DNA of 64,000 nt, taken from contig CM066307.1 of assembly GCA_033807695.1 (NCBI GenBank), positions 1,116,001 to 1,180,000 on the forward strand. The letters run 5' to 3'. Source of the stretch: Daedaleopsis sinensis (Eukaryota; Basidiomycota; Agaricomycetes; Polyporales; Polyporaceae). The position numbers were made by a program, and so were the translations under genes. Position 1 is the first letter of the stretch; each line of letters starts with the position of its first letter. Below are positions 33,528 to 45,340 of this stretch, piece by piece. The notes below the pieces were generated by a model, which was given only the letters and a program-made list of their open reading frames with translations, was not told the origin of the DNA and searched no databases.

Positions 33528-35228
33528 TCACGTCCATCCACCAGACTTATCTGGAGCACCCCATCCTCTAAAACTACAGGCTTTTTCTTCCAAGGCACCT
33601 TCGCTTGTCCCCCAGATAGTTATGTCCGACTCTCCCCAACTCCAATCCTCCCTCACTATAGCACTATCGCAGCTGTCCAACCCATCTACATGGTCTCCCT
33701 CATCCTTGACAACGAGTGCATCGTCTTCTCCCGACGGAAAGTCGTCTTTGAGCGTGTTCCCCGGATCGTACACCTCATCCGTATCAGGCGGCGACGCCCA
33801 AGCAGAGCCGGGTCGGGAATCCGGAGGTCCAAGTTCGTGAAGAGACGGATCGAGCCGTATAACCCAAACCTCACTCACCCCTGCCCCTCCGAACAGGTCC
33901 GCCTTTGCGATCGCCAGTCTGTCGTGCGTCTGGACAGCGCGCACGAGCCAGTCTATCCACCCTCCGCAGGCGCGCTCGACCTCGGACTCGAACCACATCT
34001 CCTCCAGCGCAATCGTCGTCTCCCGGTAGCCCACCATCTTCTCCACCACTAGCTCCCCGACGGCTTCCAGTGGCTGCGGGCGCCGCGCAACGTCGTTCGC
34101 CCTATGGTAGTGCGTCGCGAGGAGTTGGTGCTCCGTTTGAGCTCCTTGGAGTACCTCATCCGTGTTGGCCTCCGCCCATTTCCTCTCCCTCATCTCTGCC
34201 CACTCCCTGCCCTCCCGCCGCTTGAACGCGACGACCTGGCTCGCCCACCCAAGCTCCTCGTCTCGCCCCCACGCGTCCTCCTCCGCCGCCTTCCCCACGC
34301 CGCCGATGTCGAGCGTCTCGTACCCCCACGCCTCCGCGACCGCCGCCGCCCAGCGCGTGAACTCGTCCACCGTCCACTCGAACTTGTGGTCGTGGTGGCG
34401 GAAGACGCGGCTCGTGCGCCCCGTGGGGTCGCGCCAGCCGCTGCGGGCGGCGGGCGGCGCGTCCGGGGCCGTGAAGCGTGCGTTGAACGTGTACGACGGC
34501 GTCGTGACGAGGAGCAGGCGCGGGCGGTACGCCCCGAGCACGACTGGGGCGAAACGCGCGAGGACGGGCTCGGGGAGATGTTCGATGCTGTCGGCAGAAC
34601 GATGTGTTCAGTCCACCCCGCTGCGACACAACACGTTACGACGACAGGGGTCGACGTACACTTCCATGGCGACGATGCACTCCACGCCGACGAAGGCCGG
34701 GTTGTAGTGCTCGAGGCCGCCCTCCCAGATGTTCATCTCGAGCGGTTCCCAGCGTGCAGGCGCTGAACGCCAGGATCTACCGGGCTCGTTCGAAGTCTGC
34801 TGCGGCTCTGTGATGCATCTCGTGCACTCGAGGTCTGCCTTGGATATGTCCAATCCCGTGATCTTCATGGGGTGCAGGATATCTCTGTGCAGGTCCGCAA
34901 GCAACGCCTCCTCGATTGAGTTGGTCTCTAGATCATCTGCCGCCGGGAGGATATCAAGCGGAGGCGACGCGAGCCACGGCGCGGGGTTACACAGACACGA
35001 CAACAGTTCACCCTCGCCACAGCCGACATCGAGCACCTGTCACAATATTGAGGAATGCGGTCAACATCGAGTATTAGCTGATGAATACGATAGAGTAGCT
35101 AAATAAATTATGCCTACCTCAGTAACACCTTCGCGTCTCATGATGTCGAGTACCCATCCACGCCGCTGTAGAAACAATCCTGGATGAAATGTTACCGGAA
35201 GCTCCTTGCTTTCATCCATGTCGGTCAT
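33528..35228 (-). CDS. HEN1: Small-RNA 2'-O-methyltransferase
   Basis: Methylates the 3'-terminal ribose of small silencing RNAs. The start MTDMDESKELPVTFHPGLF precedes LQRRGWVLDIM. An intron then joins VTE to VLDVGCGEGELL, the SAM-binding loop. GLDISKADLE is motif II. The Hen1 metal site follows: VAMEVIEHL, split by an intron near 34.58-34.66 kb, and FRHHDHKFEW with the paired His; TTPSYTFNARF lies between. All four Mg-binding positions (E-x-x-E-H...H) seem present. The ~200 residues after the catalytic domain are acidic and Trp-rich without a known domain. No RNA-binding N-terminal domains as in plants, so it resembles animal and fungal short forms. Confidence 0.9.
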
Positions 35229-35510
35229 CGTGGGTCACCGAAGGAGCAGAATCGCGCTGACAAGCTTGTAAGAAAGGGTCTATATAGGAATGGCCTCATG
35301 GACCCTGACACGACTTTTTCGGCTGATCACGACACTGTTCTTACCGCAGCACTCTTCTGACGTACGAGAACACGAATGTGCCTTGCAGTTTAGTATCATA
35401 GAATCATGAAAGCTAACGACACAGTATAGGTACAAGGAGCATCGTAGGATAACTTTTGGGGGTCATGAAACGATACATCATCAACAGCACACTCAGGAAC
35501 ATCGGCCAGA

Positions 35511-36725
35511 TTAGTCGAACAGCCCGAAACCCTGAGAACGAAGGATTAAACCGACGGTCGGGACGGCAGGCAATGATGACACGTACCATGTCATCGTCGG
35601 ACTCATCCTTCTCCTCTTCGGCCGGTGCGGCCTCCGCTGCGGGAGCAGCCTCGGCAGCGGCAACCGGTGCAGCAGCAACGGCAAACGCCTCAGGGTTGGC
35701 AAGGTACTCCTTGGCCTACAGAGAGTGGAGATTAGCAACTGCGAGACAGGTAACAAGAGTGATGGAGCCTCAGTCAATAAGCGGAATTAGGCAGCATTTG
35801 TCCATAGGACGCTCAGCATTTTCAGTGTTGTGAAGCAATCACAGGCGTGGCCAAACAAGTGGAGGGAAATCAATCACACACCTTCTCTGCACCCTCGAAC
35901 GAGTACTCGGTGGCGAGCGCGACAGCGATCAGGTTCTTGTACGAGTTGACCAAGGAGTGTACAACCGAGACAATGGTCGGGTAGTTGAGCGCGAGAGAGA
36001 TGGCAGCAATAGTGGTGACACCCGAGAAGAAGCGATCGAGAAGCTCTTGGTCCGAGACGTCGAGTACTTCCGGAGAGAAGATGTTGCCCTGGTCGAAGAT
36101 TTGAACAACCGTCATACCGTACGTGAACGGCGAGATGTTCAACATGTTGAGCAAAGTCGCCTCGGACGGGCCGACACGAGTACCGGCGGTGACAACCTGA
36201 ACATCGGACACGATTTCAATCGTACCACGAGCGATCTTGGTCGGGATACCGAGAGCCTGGAAGAAGGAGGTCTTGCCGGGTTCCATACCAGTGTTGCCGC
36301 CGGGGATGATGACGTTCTTGGGCGCAAGTGCACCAGCACGGGCGGGAGCAGCGACTTTGTTGGCAGTGATGATGTCACGGATCTCCTTGAGGTCGCCGGA
36401 AGTGAAGACGAATCCGATGTTGCCCCTCACGTGTGGGAGGAGACGCTCGAACTGGGGGTACTCGGTGAGGATGGAACGCAGAGCACGGCGAACCATCGTG
36501 TTCTTGCCCATCACGACGACACCCTTGCCGCGGAGGGCAACACGAATCTGGTGCATCTGGTTGGAACCGACGTTGTCGACATTGACCACGAAGATGGAGG
36601 CTAGATATCGATTCCTGCTTGGTACTGTGTTGATTCACGGAGACAAGTGAACACTCACGGAACTTGGCAACAAGATCCTTCAACTTCTGGAAGTATAATT
36701 CCTTCTGCGCACGAGTGGCACCCAT
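35511..36725 (-). CDS. RPP0: Large-subunit ribosomal stalk protein P0 (uL10)
   Basis: Base of the ribosomal stalk; binds 25S rRNA and the P1/P2 dimers. Exon 1 [22 protein letters not shown] joins [38 protein letters not shown] and [12 protein letters not shown] are L10 core; the second domain ([33 protein letters not shown]) is the archaeal/eukaryotic insertion. A 165 nt intron precedes the Ala-rich hinge, and a 55 nt intron splits the conserved acidic tail DESDDDM|GFGLFD, the P-protein C-terminus that contacts elongation factors. About 313 aa, the family length. A 215-codon antisense frame across the main exon is a shadow. Confidence 0.97.
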
Positions 36726-37481
36726 GGTGATGATGTAGTTCTTTAGGACGCGACTACCGTTCAGACACGGCAGATTTGGCGTGAAACATCTTGCAACTTA
36801 CTTAGATAGTTGGACGAGGTGGATGATCAGTGCCTCCCTATTGACCTCTGAACGTCGGGTTGAGAACAATGCACTTTGTTCATACAGGATGACATGCTCA
36901 CCTATTGTGCCAAAGGATCTTTCAAGGCAACTGGTCGCGGTAAGTATACAATATCGTATGCCTGCCTCGCGCGATCTCGTGTCCTCGCGCGTAGCGAGTG
37001 GCGTACAGTTGTAAAGATAAGGTTCACAGATGGACGGCAGGCTCCGTGTGGGCGTCTGTCCCAGGTTCCTGGGACTCACGTGGATCGTGTCAAGCGCTCA
37101 TGTCGCGTGTCACGACCTGGAGACTGAGTCTGATTCAGTCTGGGACTCAGTTCACCGGAGGTTCACCGTAAGGTTGAGGGTCGTCAACCGTCCCTCAGAG
37201 TCAAGGTTCTCTTCATCCTTCCTCGTGCTCTGGCTCTGGTCTAGCTCATCGGCAGCGGTGAAGTGCTCTCTCGGTGGAAGTACTGCAACGTGTGGTGGGC
37301 TGCATCTCACATGCAATGGAATGTTGCGATGGGTGCAGACTGCCCGACTTGTGGGCTACTGCAACAGTCTTCTGCGACAACACAGGTGAGCCGTGCAACA
37401 ACTGGGGCGACTATTTTCTGCTGAACATGATGTTGGGAAAGTCTACTTGGCCGCATCACGTTCACGCCCGTCAAGACTTCT
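36726..37481. other. Divergent promoter region, RPP0 / PPR-like gene
   Basis: About 750 bp between divergent genes. Holds the RPP0 promoter and probably the first exon or leader of the PPR-like gene. A CACGTG box lies near 37077-37082. No other gene is seen. Confidence 0.45.
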
Positions 37482-40400
37482 TTGAACACCGCACAACATG
37501 GCTTACCGCGTTCTACGTGGTCATCCCCTCCCCATCCTCAAGGTGCCCCATTGACCACCGACTCATGCAACACTCACAGCGCAGATGGATCACAAGGAAG
37601 CGTTCCTGAGGGCTCCACCTCTTCCGCTGTACAGGTCGATGTGTCCACTACCCTGCCCCCAGCCGGATTAAACCCTCAAGCTCAAGCCCCCCTCGCACAC
37701 GTCCATCCAGTTGACAAGCTGCGAGAATACATATCCTTCCCCGAAGCTCGCAGTGCTCTCACAACTGACGAGCTACATCGTCTGTACTCTCAGTGGAGAG
37801 TCGTTGCCGTGCCTGGCGATCTGTCCCCCGAGGAGTTAGGCATTCTAATTCGCGTGCTTGGAACACTATCGACAGCGGACCTCAGTAGTGGCCGTCCTAC
37901 TCCTGACGGACATCTAAGCACAGACGAGGCGCTTCATTCCTCGGCTTCGCCCCAGTGGAATTTCATCGAGCAGGTCATCTACGACAAGCATCGCTTCCAG
38001 TACCCGTTAGTGGCCTCAGACCGCTACTGGCTCATTCGGGCTCTCCTCGCACGATTCACAATGCTGCTACGGGAAGGTCAGGGATCTCAAGCTTTTGCAT
38101 AGCTGTGTATGATACTGAATCGATGGCTTCGTGATAGAACCTTCGCATGCAAATCGTCTACTCGAAAAGGCCTACCAATATTACCTGCGGACTCGCACGC
38201 GCTTCCCTGATCTTCATCTTCACGTCCTCCGTGCGCTGGCTGTGTCTCGTTCGACGACCACTAGTACCAGTGATCTACTCACCAACACCCTGTTGTGGAT
38301 CCTGCAACAGTCATTCCGAGGCGATTCAGCAATCCTTCCTATATTTCTACAGGTAATTCTGGAGCGCCAAGATGACGTCTCAGCATCTTGCAAGGAGTCA
38401 CTCCTTCAGGTCCTGGCCCAACGTCTTCCTAAGCCGAAGCCACGAGACTTATCTCATGAACACATAGCTATCGAAGGCTCAGTTCCTAGCGCGTTAAAGC
38501 TCGTGTCAGCGTTGGAGCGCGCTACCTTCGACGCGCTTGGGAATCAGAACCCCCACAGCGTTCGCACTGGCGAACCAACTTCTTACTGGGCTCTCGAAGT
38601 TGCACATCGAATCTTCACTATGGCGGGGTCGGTGGATACGGTTGAACTTCGGTGGAATTGTCTCATTTTACTCGCCCTTGCTCGCGTACGTTCCTCTACT
38701 GGCCGAGCACAGAACCTGAACCCGTCCCATGATCCTGTTCAACAAGCCGCGATCGTCGAGTGGCAGACTATTTGCGTCCTGGCCGCGATCGAGAATCTGT
38801 TTCGCTCGCGCGTTGCTCATGCTGAACAATTCTCTGACTCCGTGCTGCATGGCCTCTCCCACATCATTCGCAAGGTGTGGAAAGATTGGACTGCAGTCGA
38901 CCCTACCATCGCTCCTCCCCGTTCCCTCTTCATCACTCGCGCCATATGCATATCGTTCCTCAAGCTTGGACGTCTAGTCAAGGATAGAGCCTTGGTTGAC
39001 GCCTGCCGCGAGTACTGCGTGAGCGCGAGCCTCTGGTTCACCCACAATTCTGAGCCCGAGACCGAAGCCGGCCTGCAAGCTTTGGCTGTGGAGCAGCTCT
39101 ACTCCTCACTGGTGTGCGGCACCTTTTTCGAACGGGCCCTAGTCGACTTGATGATCCACATCACCGACCCCCGAATCCTCCGCGGCACCGTGGATGGGTC
39201 GATTGTGCGATACGCGCAAACCGACCCGGAGCAGGCTCAAGAATTGCTCGAGTTGGCGACCAACCGCAATGTCCCACCGTCCGACGAGGTCAAAGCTGCC
39301 GTAGGGGTGGCGCTGGCCCAGCGCGGGATTAGTGCGTACCTGGAACGGTACATCGTGAACGTGCGGCTCCCGTACGAGGTCCGGGCCAAAGTCGTTTCAG
39401 CTCATCTGAAGATGTACATCCGTTACGGTTGCGGGTTCATTTCCCCCAGCGAACTCGCCGCCTTCGCCGAGAACATCTTTCTTCTCGTCGTGCAGCTCGA
39501 ACCGACCGAACGCAAACGACTCTTTTCGAGGTTCGAATCCTCCCTCCATCTCCTCATACGTCACCAGCAATCTCCCGCCGTTGTTTCTGTCGTCGAGAAG
39601 TTCGGGCAGCAGTATCCAGCACTGTTCTCAGCGACGGTCTACACCCGCCTCTTGCACTCGCTCCTGCACCATCGACAATTCCGTTTGGCTCAATCCCTCC
39701 TCACCCGCGTGCTACCAGCGCATCCTGCGCAAGCCCGACGCTGGACGTCGTTCGTCATCTCGCGACTATGGCGTGCTGGAGCGAAGAAACTGGCTTCCAG
39801 GCTCTCCAGGCGCACCGGTGACACGACCCTTTCCTCCTTCCTGAAGATCTACCACGAGGTCCGCAACCACGAGCATACAACCGAGCTCACCACGACCAAG
39901 GCCAAGGCCAACGACCCGACAGCGTGGCGCACCACAGTGCACATGCTCGCCCGCGAAGGCCGCTTCGAAGCCGCGATCCAGTTCTTCAGCGCCGTCCACG
40001 CGCGCGCCACGCCAGAGGTCTGCACGAGCATGGGCAACATGATCCTGGCCGAGTGCCTGCAGCAGCGGCAGATCACCAACGCGCGGCGACTGACGTTCGC
40101 GGTCGAGACCTACCGGCGGCTGGGGGCGACGTGCGGCTTCGCGCCCGACCACGTCACCGTCAACATCCTCGTCAAGGCGCACCTCCGCGCGGCGACGCAG
40201 GTGGACGCGCGGATGGCGCGCCAGCTGTTTGACCAGCTTGTGCGCAGCGGGTACCCCGCCGCGACTGGCGCGGTGGCCGAGCGTGGTTCCTCTCCGTCCG
40301 CGTCCGCGTCCACGTCCGCGTCCACGTCCACGTCCTCGCTGTTGTCCCCGCAAGCAGCATCGTCCGTCGCTGCTCGCGCCGTCGACCGTCCGCCGTTCGG

Positions 40401-40701
40401 GGCGCCGCCGGGCCCGGTCGAGAGGGTGGTGATACGGCAGGTCGAGATCCCGCGCGTGGACGCGCCGTTGCGGTACGAGAGGCATGTGCGCCCGCTGTAC
40501 AAGATGTTCGCGAAGGCGTTCTACGACAGGAACGATGTGGTGGCCGCTAGGCGGGTGGTCGGCATCATGAAGGCTCTCGAGCAGCAGGGGTGGGGTTCGT
40601 CCGCTTGGGAGAAGGAGAACTTCGAGAAGCGTGGCGGGCCGCGACGTCGGGGTCCGATAGAGGGGCCAAATGGTGAGCCGAGGCGCAAGGGGGGATCGTG
40701 A
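37482..40701 (+). CDS. Large PPR-like helical repeat protein
   Basis: Two exons, 37482-38076 and 38138-40701, give about 1052 aa. The chain is almost all alpha-helical repeats; the C-terminal third has PPR-like units (WRTTVHMLAREGRFEAAIQFF; DHVTVNILVKAHLRAATQ ... ARQLFDQLVRSGYP; MFAKAFYDRNDVVAARRVVGIMK), so a mitochondrial RNA-binding role is likely. A Ser/Thr/Ala-rich linker made by a 6 bp minisatellite separates the last units. The basic, Gly-rich C-terminus ends EPRRKGGS. The start is uncertain: the MNTAQHGL codon at 37482 is open and in frame, but an earlier exon starting MAYRVL near 37498 in another frame, spliced into it, is possible. No specific orthologue is recognised. Confidence 0.75.
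40294..40338 (+). repeat. Hexanucleotide minisatellite in the PPR-like gene
   Basis: Repeats of CGTCCG/CGTCCA, in frame, encoding alternating Ser-Ala and Ser-Thr. Its multiple-of-three unit keeps the frame if copy number changes. Confidence 0.85.
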
Positions 40702-40985
40702 TATACTACTAATACTATATAGTCTTGTGCATGGATTGGGCTTTCGGATGTTCGTTGTCATATGCTATCAGGTTTCCCGGAGTACTCGGGTTCGGCCTGT
40801 ATGTCACAAACATGCTGTGGCCGTCTGCTGCCCTGGCGAGGGTAACAACGGCGACATGTACAATTACATTCCAGAGGATGTTGAGATACAACTACAAAAA
40901 GCTGTCCGCACAATATAGAAATGTGTAATAAGCTAGTCCGAGCAGGAACGACTCCGACGCTTGAAGAAACAGGCTGCAGTGCGCC

Positions 40986-43680
40986 CTAGTCCTCAAAGCC
41001 CAGCTCACGGTCCCGCTTCGCCCTCCGGAGCTGCGTCCGCTCGCCCTCTGACATCGCGAACCAGCCCTCGATGCTCTCCTCGAGCTCCAGCTCCCACCTC
41101 TCCTCCATCTCGAGCATCTTCTTGCTCTTCGGCTTCGGCGGAGCCCGCGGAGGCGGAGGCGGGGGGGTGCGCCGGTTCGGGTGCAGCGGCGCGATGCGGC
41201 GGAGCGTCGCCTTGGACGCCTTCGCCAGGGGGGAGTACGTCGGGCGGGACGTCGCGGGGAAGGGCGAGCCGGGGAGGGACGAGACGCGCCGGATGAGCTC
41301 GGACATGGGCGTGGACTTGTTCTTCTTGGAGCCGATCGTGTATGCGCGGTTTGCGTGTGCGAAGCCGGAGCGTGTGGGGGTGGGGGTTACTGCAGGTTTG
41401 GCAGCCGAGGATGTCGAGGAGGATGCAGGGCGGGCGGCAGGGGTGGTGGGGGCATCGTTCTCCTACGGTGCACGCGGACGGTTGAGCGATGTGTCGCCGG
41501 CTGATGGAGCATATGCGAAGGACTCACCTTCGAGCCCTGATCACTCCCGGAGGACTTGCGCCCACCCTTTTTCTGCGGGGCCGGTGCAGGGGAGTCGATT
41601 TCAATGGTGATAGCGTGTGCGGAGACGTCGGCGTTCGCGCCGTCGTCTTCGTCGTCCGAGAGCACGATGGCGCGTTGTTTGCCTTTGCTCTTCTTCGACG
41701 CCGCCGGGGCGTCAGACGGGTCCTTGGCAGGATCCGTGATGTCAGCGTCCTTGTTCGAAGGAGTTGGCCCTTTCTCCTTTTGCTTCGACGCCGTCATATC
41801 AGGGACAGCAGGAGGAGGCATTGCCGCCTTATCCCCATCCTTGTCCCTCGGTCCATTTCCTTCCAGACCCAAGATCCCCTCTTCATCCGAGTCAATGATG
41901 ATCTCCTTGCTCGTAGGGGTCTTGCCCTTCGCACCCGGCTTGGCCTTTGACGCCTTCTCCTTAGGCGCTTTGTCTTTCGCCGGAGCCTTCTCTTTCGCCG
42001 GAGCTTTCTTCGCGGCCTTCTTGCCCTTGGCCTTCGACTTCGAGGGACCATCACCACCCCACTCTTCCTCGTCTTCCTCTTCCGTGCGGGCCTTCTTCCT
42101 GGGTTTCGACGGCTTGTCGGCCGGTTCGCCACCCCATTCCTCTTCATCATCACCAGCTTTGCGTTTCCGGCGTGCGGCAGGCTTTGGCTTCGGTGGAGCC
42201 GGAGCCGGTGTTTCTGGCACAACCTCTGGCGACGGTCCGGGTGGTGGATGTGGCGCGGCTCGTTCCCGGTTCTTCTGCGCATTGCCGGCAACGGCGAACT
42301 CAGGACCGCTCACCCCCGCCAGAATGCTATCCTCGTCTGCTCCGAAGTCCGGATCCTCAGCATTCCCTACAAAGACAGGTCCCGGCCGCTTCCGCTTACG
42401 AGGCATTGGGGGCGGAGGCGAGGAAAATGGCGAGTCTTCCCTCTGAAGATCGAGTGCACCACGAGACTGAGACGTTCGCGGTGCGGAATGTGCGGACGAG
42501 GAGCCCGAGGTCGAAGGAGGCGGGGGAGGATCCGATGGAGGAAGCTGAGAGATCGAGTGTTGCAGATGAGGAGGTGCAAGGGGTATCACGGGGTAGTCAG
42601 AGGTGAGCATTGGAATGGTGTTGATGTCGGACTCAAATCCAGAGTCGGGGGCATGCACGGTTTTCGCTCGCTTCGGGGGAGAAGGTTGCCCTGGATCCCT
42701 GGTATTGGGCTTCTCTTTAGCCTGAGCCTTTGAAAACGCGGATTGCTTCGAGGTGGTGGGCTTCTTAGGCTTCGATTTGGCCTTACCCTTGGAGGACGGA
42801 GGGAGGCAGTTGAATTCATCGTCGGAGGAAGAGAGCTCGATGACGTCGTCCACCACGACGGCCTGCTTTCCTTTGGCCTGCGATCGGGCACGCGAGCGTA
42901 ACTTCGCACGTTCTGCAATGTCCATCCCCCCCATGTCGACCCCACTATCCGAACTTCGCTGTGTTCCTGGAGTCGCGAGGACAGTCGTCGCCGTAGGAGG
43001 GAAGGACCGTGACGAGGATGGGGCAAGTAGCTGAGCTGGAGGAGGTGGAGGCGGCATTGAATGGATGTAAGGGAACGGTGTGCCAACTGACGAGGGAACA
43101 AGGCTCGAAGGTGTTCCGTTCGAGATGGAAGAGTCCGCTTCAATTCCGTCTTTCCGCTTCACAAGGGGTCGCGGTCGAGGTTTCTTCTTCGTCGGAGATT
43201 TGGCAGGCGTGGATGACGAGATTGAGGTGTCAATACGCACCCTGGAACTGCCCGCATCCATCGGGCCAAAAGAAGATATGTCCGAAACCACTGAACGAGT
43301 GGGGAAGTTGGTGGTTTCAATGGTTGAGACTAAGAAATGTACATTTTGTTCGCATATATCTGCAGAATTAACAGGATCACGACTCACTCGTTGTGTCTGG
43401 ATCGTTCCTCTGAGGAGGGGGTGGAAGGTTAGGAGGAGATTTCTTGGTGAAATTTGGAGTTTCGATAGAAGACACTGTCGACATGTTAAGGCCATATATG
43501 CATATAAGGATCAGTATAGCACATACCTGTCTCGTCGAGCACAGGAGTACTTATAGGCAGTTGAGGAGGTGGAGGAAGGCCTTTGCGGACTAGAGGTGGA
43601 GGGTGTAGGTCAAGAACCATAGAATCTTCTTCTTCGCTGTCTTCAACGTAGCCGTCGTCGTTGCTGTACACCCTTGCCAT
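40986..43680 (-). CDS. Disordered protein with several SUMO-interaction-like motifs
   Basis: Unrecognised, about 800 aa, almost wholly disordered (Pro, Ser, Lys, Asp/Glu). It starts MARVYSNDDGYVEDSEEEDS. Three hydrophobic-acidic motifs look like SUMO-interaction motifs: VIELSSSDDE, EIIIDSDEEG and AIVLSDDEDD. Between them are EEEWGG repeats (AGDDEEEWGG, EDEEEWGG) and a Lys/Ala tract (KKAAKKAPAKEKAPAK). The only ordered-looking part is the C-terminal ~110 residues: MSELIRRVSSLPGSPF, YSPLAKASKATLRRIAPLHPNRR, then a poly-Pro run and an amphipathic helix MLEMEERWELELEESIEGWF ending RRAKRDRELGFED, which appears constrained. A nuclear scaffold is a reasonable guess only. Divergent from the DUF427 gene. 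Confidence 0.7.
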
Positions 43681-43804
43681 GATACCGAAGGAGGAGGAGT
43701 GCAGGGATCAAGGAGCAGTCAGACACAGCCGGTTAGGCAGACGATGGTAAGGGACAAGATGATCGAGACGAAGCGCGCGTGCGTCGGCCTGTGTTCACGC
43801 GCAC

Positions 43805-43832
43805 CACGTGTTACGTGTTTGCACAACACGTG
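43805..43832. promoter_or_regulatory. Paired CACGTG E-boxes as an inverted repeat
   Basis: CACGTGTT at 43805-43812 and AACACGTG at 43825-43832 form a perfect 8 bp inverted repeat with a 12 bp spacer; another ACGTG lies between. It sits in the 322 bp space between two divergent start codons (43680 and 44003). E-boxes bind bHLH factors such as Cbf1- or Pho4-like proteins. Confidence 0.6.
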
Positions 43833-44002
43833 ATCGCGTCTGTAGCGGCGCGCCTCCGCGGCGGCATTTGAGCGCGCCAGGCTCAGCTTCGGACAAGACA
43901 GGTGTCTCTGTCAGTCGACCTTCGCTCTCTCACATCTGTAGCCTTATAGCCCGGCTTCCTCTCCTTCGCTCGTCCATCTTCTTGCTCGACCACATCGCTA
44001 TC

Positions 44003-44950
44003 ATGGCCACTGTCACCTTCCCATTCGCCCAGCTCCCTCACATCGAGACATCACCCAGACGGGTCCGTGTCCTCTTTGGAGGCGAGTACATCGTCGATAC
44101 CACCGACGCACTCCTTGTGTATGTCCGCCCCATGTGTCGCCTCCGCACCCTCTGTGACTGACACTGGGCATTTTGCAGCTGGCTAAAGCCAAACTACCCA
44201 TACTACTTCTTCAAGAACAAGGACGTACCGGAGAAGTACCTCGTGGACGCCTTCCAGTCCCAGAAGCACCACATCTACGACATCGTCGTCGGGAACCGCC
44301 GCGCGGAGGCCGCTGCTACTGTATACCACGATGACGAGCTTGACGGACTCATCCAGCTCGAGTTCAGCGAGATGGATGCCTGGTTCGAGGAGGACGAACA
44401 GATATTCGTCCACCCCAAGGACCCCTACAAGGTATGCCACCTCGCTCCCAGTGCGATCCTTATCCGATGTAACCTGGTATCGTGTTAGCGTGTAGATGTC
44501 TTGCAATCCTCTAGACATGTGCGCATCGAGGTGAACGGTGTCGAGGTCGCAAACACAACACGCCCCCGCCTCCTGTTCGAGACGAGCCTCCCGATCCGGT
44601 ACTACATCCCCAAGACGGACTGCCAGCTGGAGCGCCTCACGCCCTCCGAGACCACAACACAATGTCCATACAAGGTCAGCCTTTCCTTCCAACGCCTCCG
44701 TACTGCCCGACTTACGTCTACGTCTGCGTTGCAGGGAGTCGCGAATTACTATCACGTCAACCTCCCCTCGGGCGAGGTCTTGGAGGACATTGTCTGGTGG
44801 TACCGCACCCCGCAACTCGAGTGCGCGGAGATTAAGGGCTGCGCCGCCTTCTACAACGAGAAGGTTGACATCTATATCGATGGCGTCCTCCAGCCTCGTC
44901 CCGAAAGCCCTCGAGCAAGCAAGCGCGCCAGCGCCATCGTCCCGGTATAA
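44003..44950 (+). CDS. DUF427 protein with two domains
   Basis: Small cytosolic protein of the DUF427 family, function unknown. Exons join as MATVTFPFAQLPHIETS ... TTDALLV|WLKPNYPYYFFKNKDV; DPYK|RVDVLQSSRHVRIEVNG; and CPYK|GVANYYHVNLPSGE. Two copies of the domain are seen. The first has VRVLFGGEYIVDTT and YPYYFF; the second has VRIEVNGVEVANTTRPRLLFETSLPIRYYIP, the GVANYYHV turn and IVWWYRTP, followed by AAFYNEKVDIYIDG. About 250 aa, the usual length for the tandem form. The start is the Met 5 residues before the first strand. Convergent with VPS51. Confidence 0.88.
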
Positions 44951-45340
44951 GCACCGTCAATCCCTGAAACAGGATACAAGCATGAGCGCAAGTTTGATGA
45001 TGGGAGGAATTGTATCATAGTACTCGGCACCTCGGACACCCATATAGGACTATCTACTTAGCTTTCGAGTATATCGCAGTGCTTTCACTCTGAATGTATA
45101 ATATGCTAGTTGATGCTTGGAGGCGGTTTCGGTTTCGTTGCAGTGCTGGACGCGAAAGACGATACAACGACACGGATGCATGCATATCAACATGCTCATT
45201 CTGATAGGTCTCGTGGTATGCACGGTGGGCTCGTATGTATTGATACAGAGTGCCGAAGACAACAGCGATGGAAGCCTTCGAGCGTATGAGAAGGGAGATG
45301 GTCGGAGGAGGCGTCGATATCAAGAGGACGCAGTAAGCAC
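44951..45340. other. Convergent spacer, DUF427 gene / VPS51
   Basis: 3' ends of two convergent genes. A GTGAGTGC donor overlaps the VPS51 stop (45341), so a further VPS51 exon here cannot be excluded, but no conserved peptide is seen. Confidence 0.4.

Noticed and set aside
35717..35881. C/D-box snoRNA-like pattern in an RPP0 intron (GTGATTG ... CTGA with a short GCC/GGC stem)
   Set aside because: The C box lacks the GA needed for the kink-turn (GTGATTG instead of RTGATGA). A snoRNA search on the intron would settle it.
35957..36604. 215-codon antisense frame over RPP0
   Set aside because: Mirror of a highly codon-biased ribosomal protein exon; no independent features.
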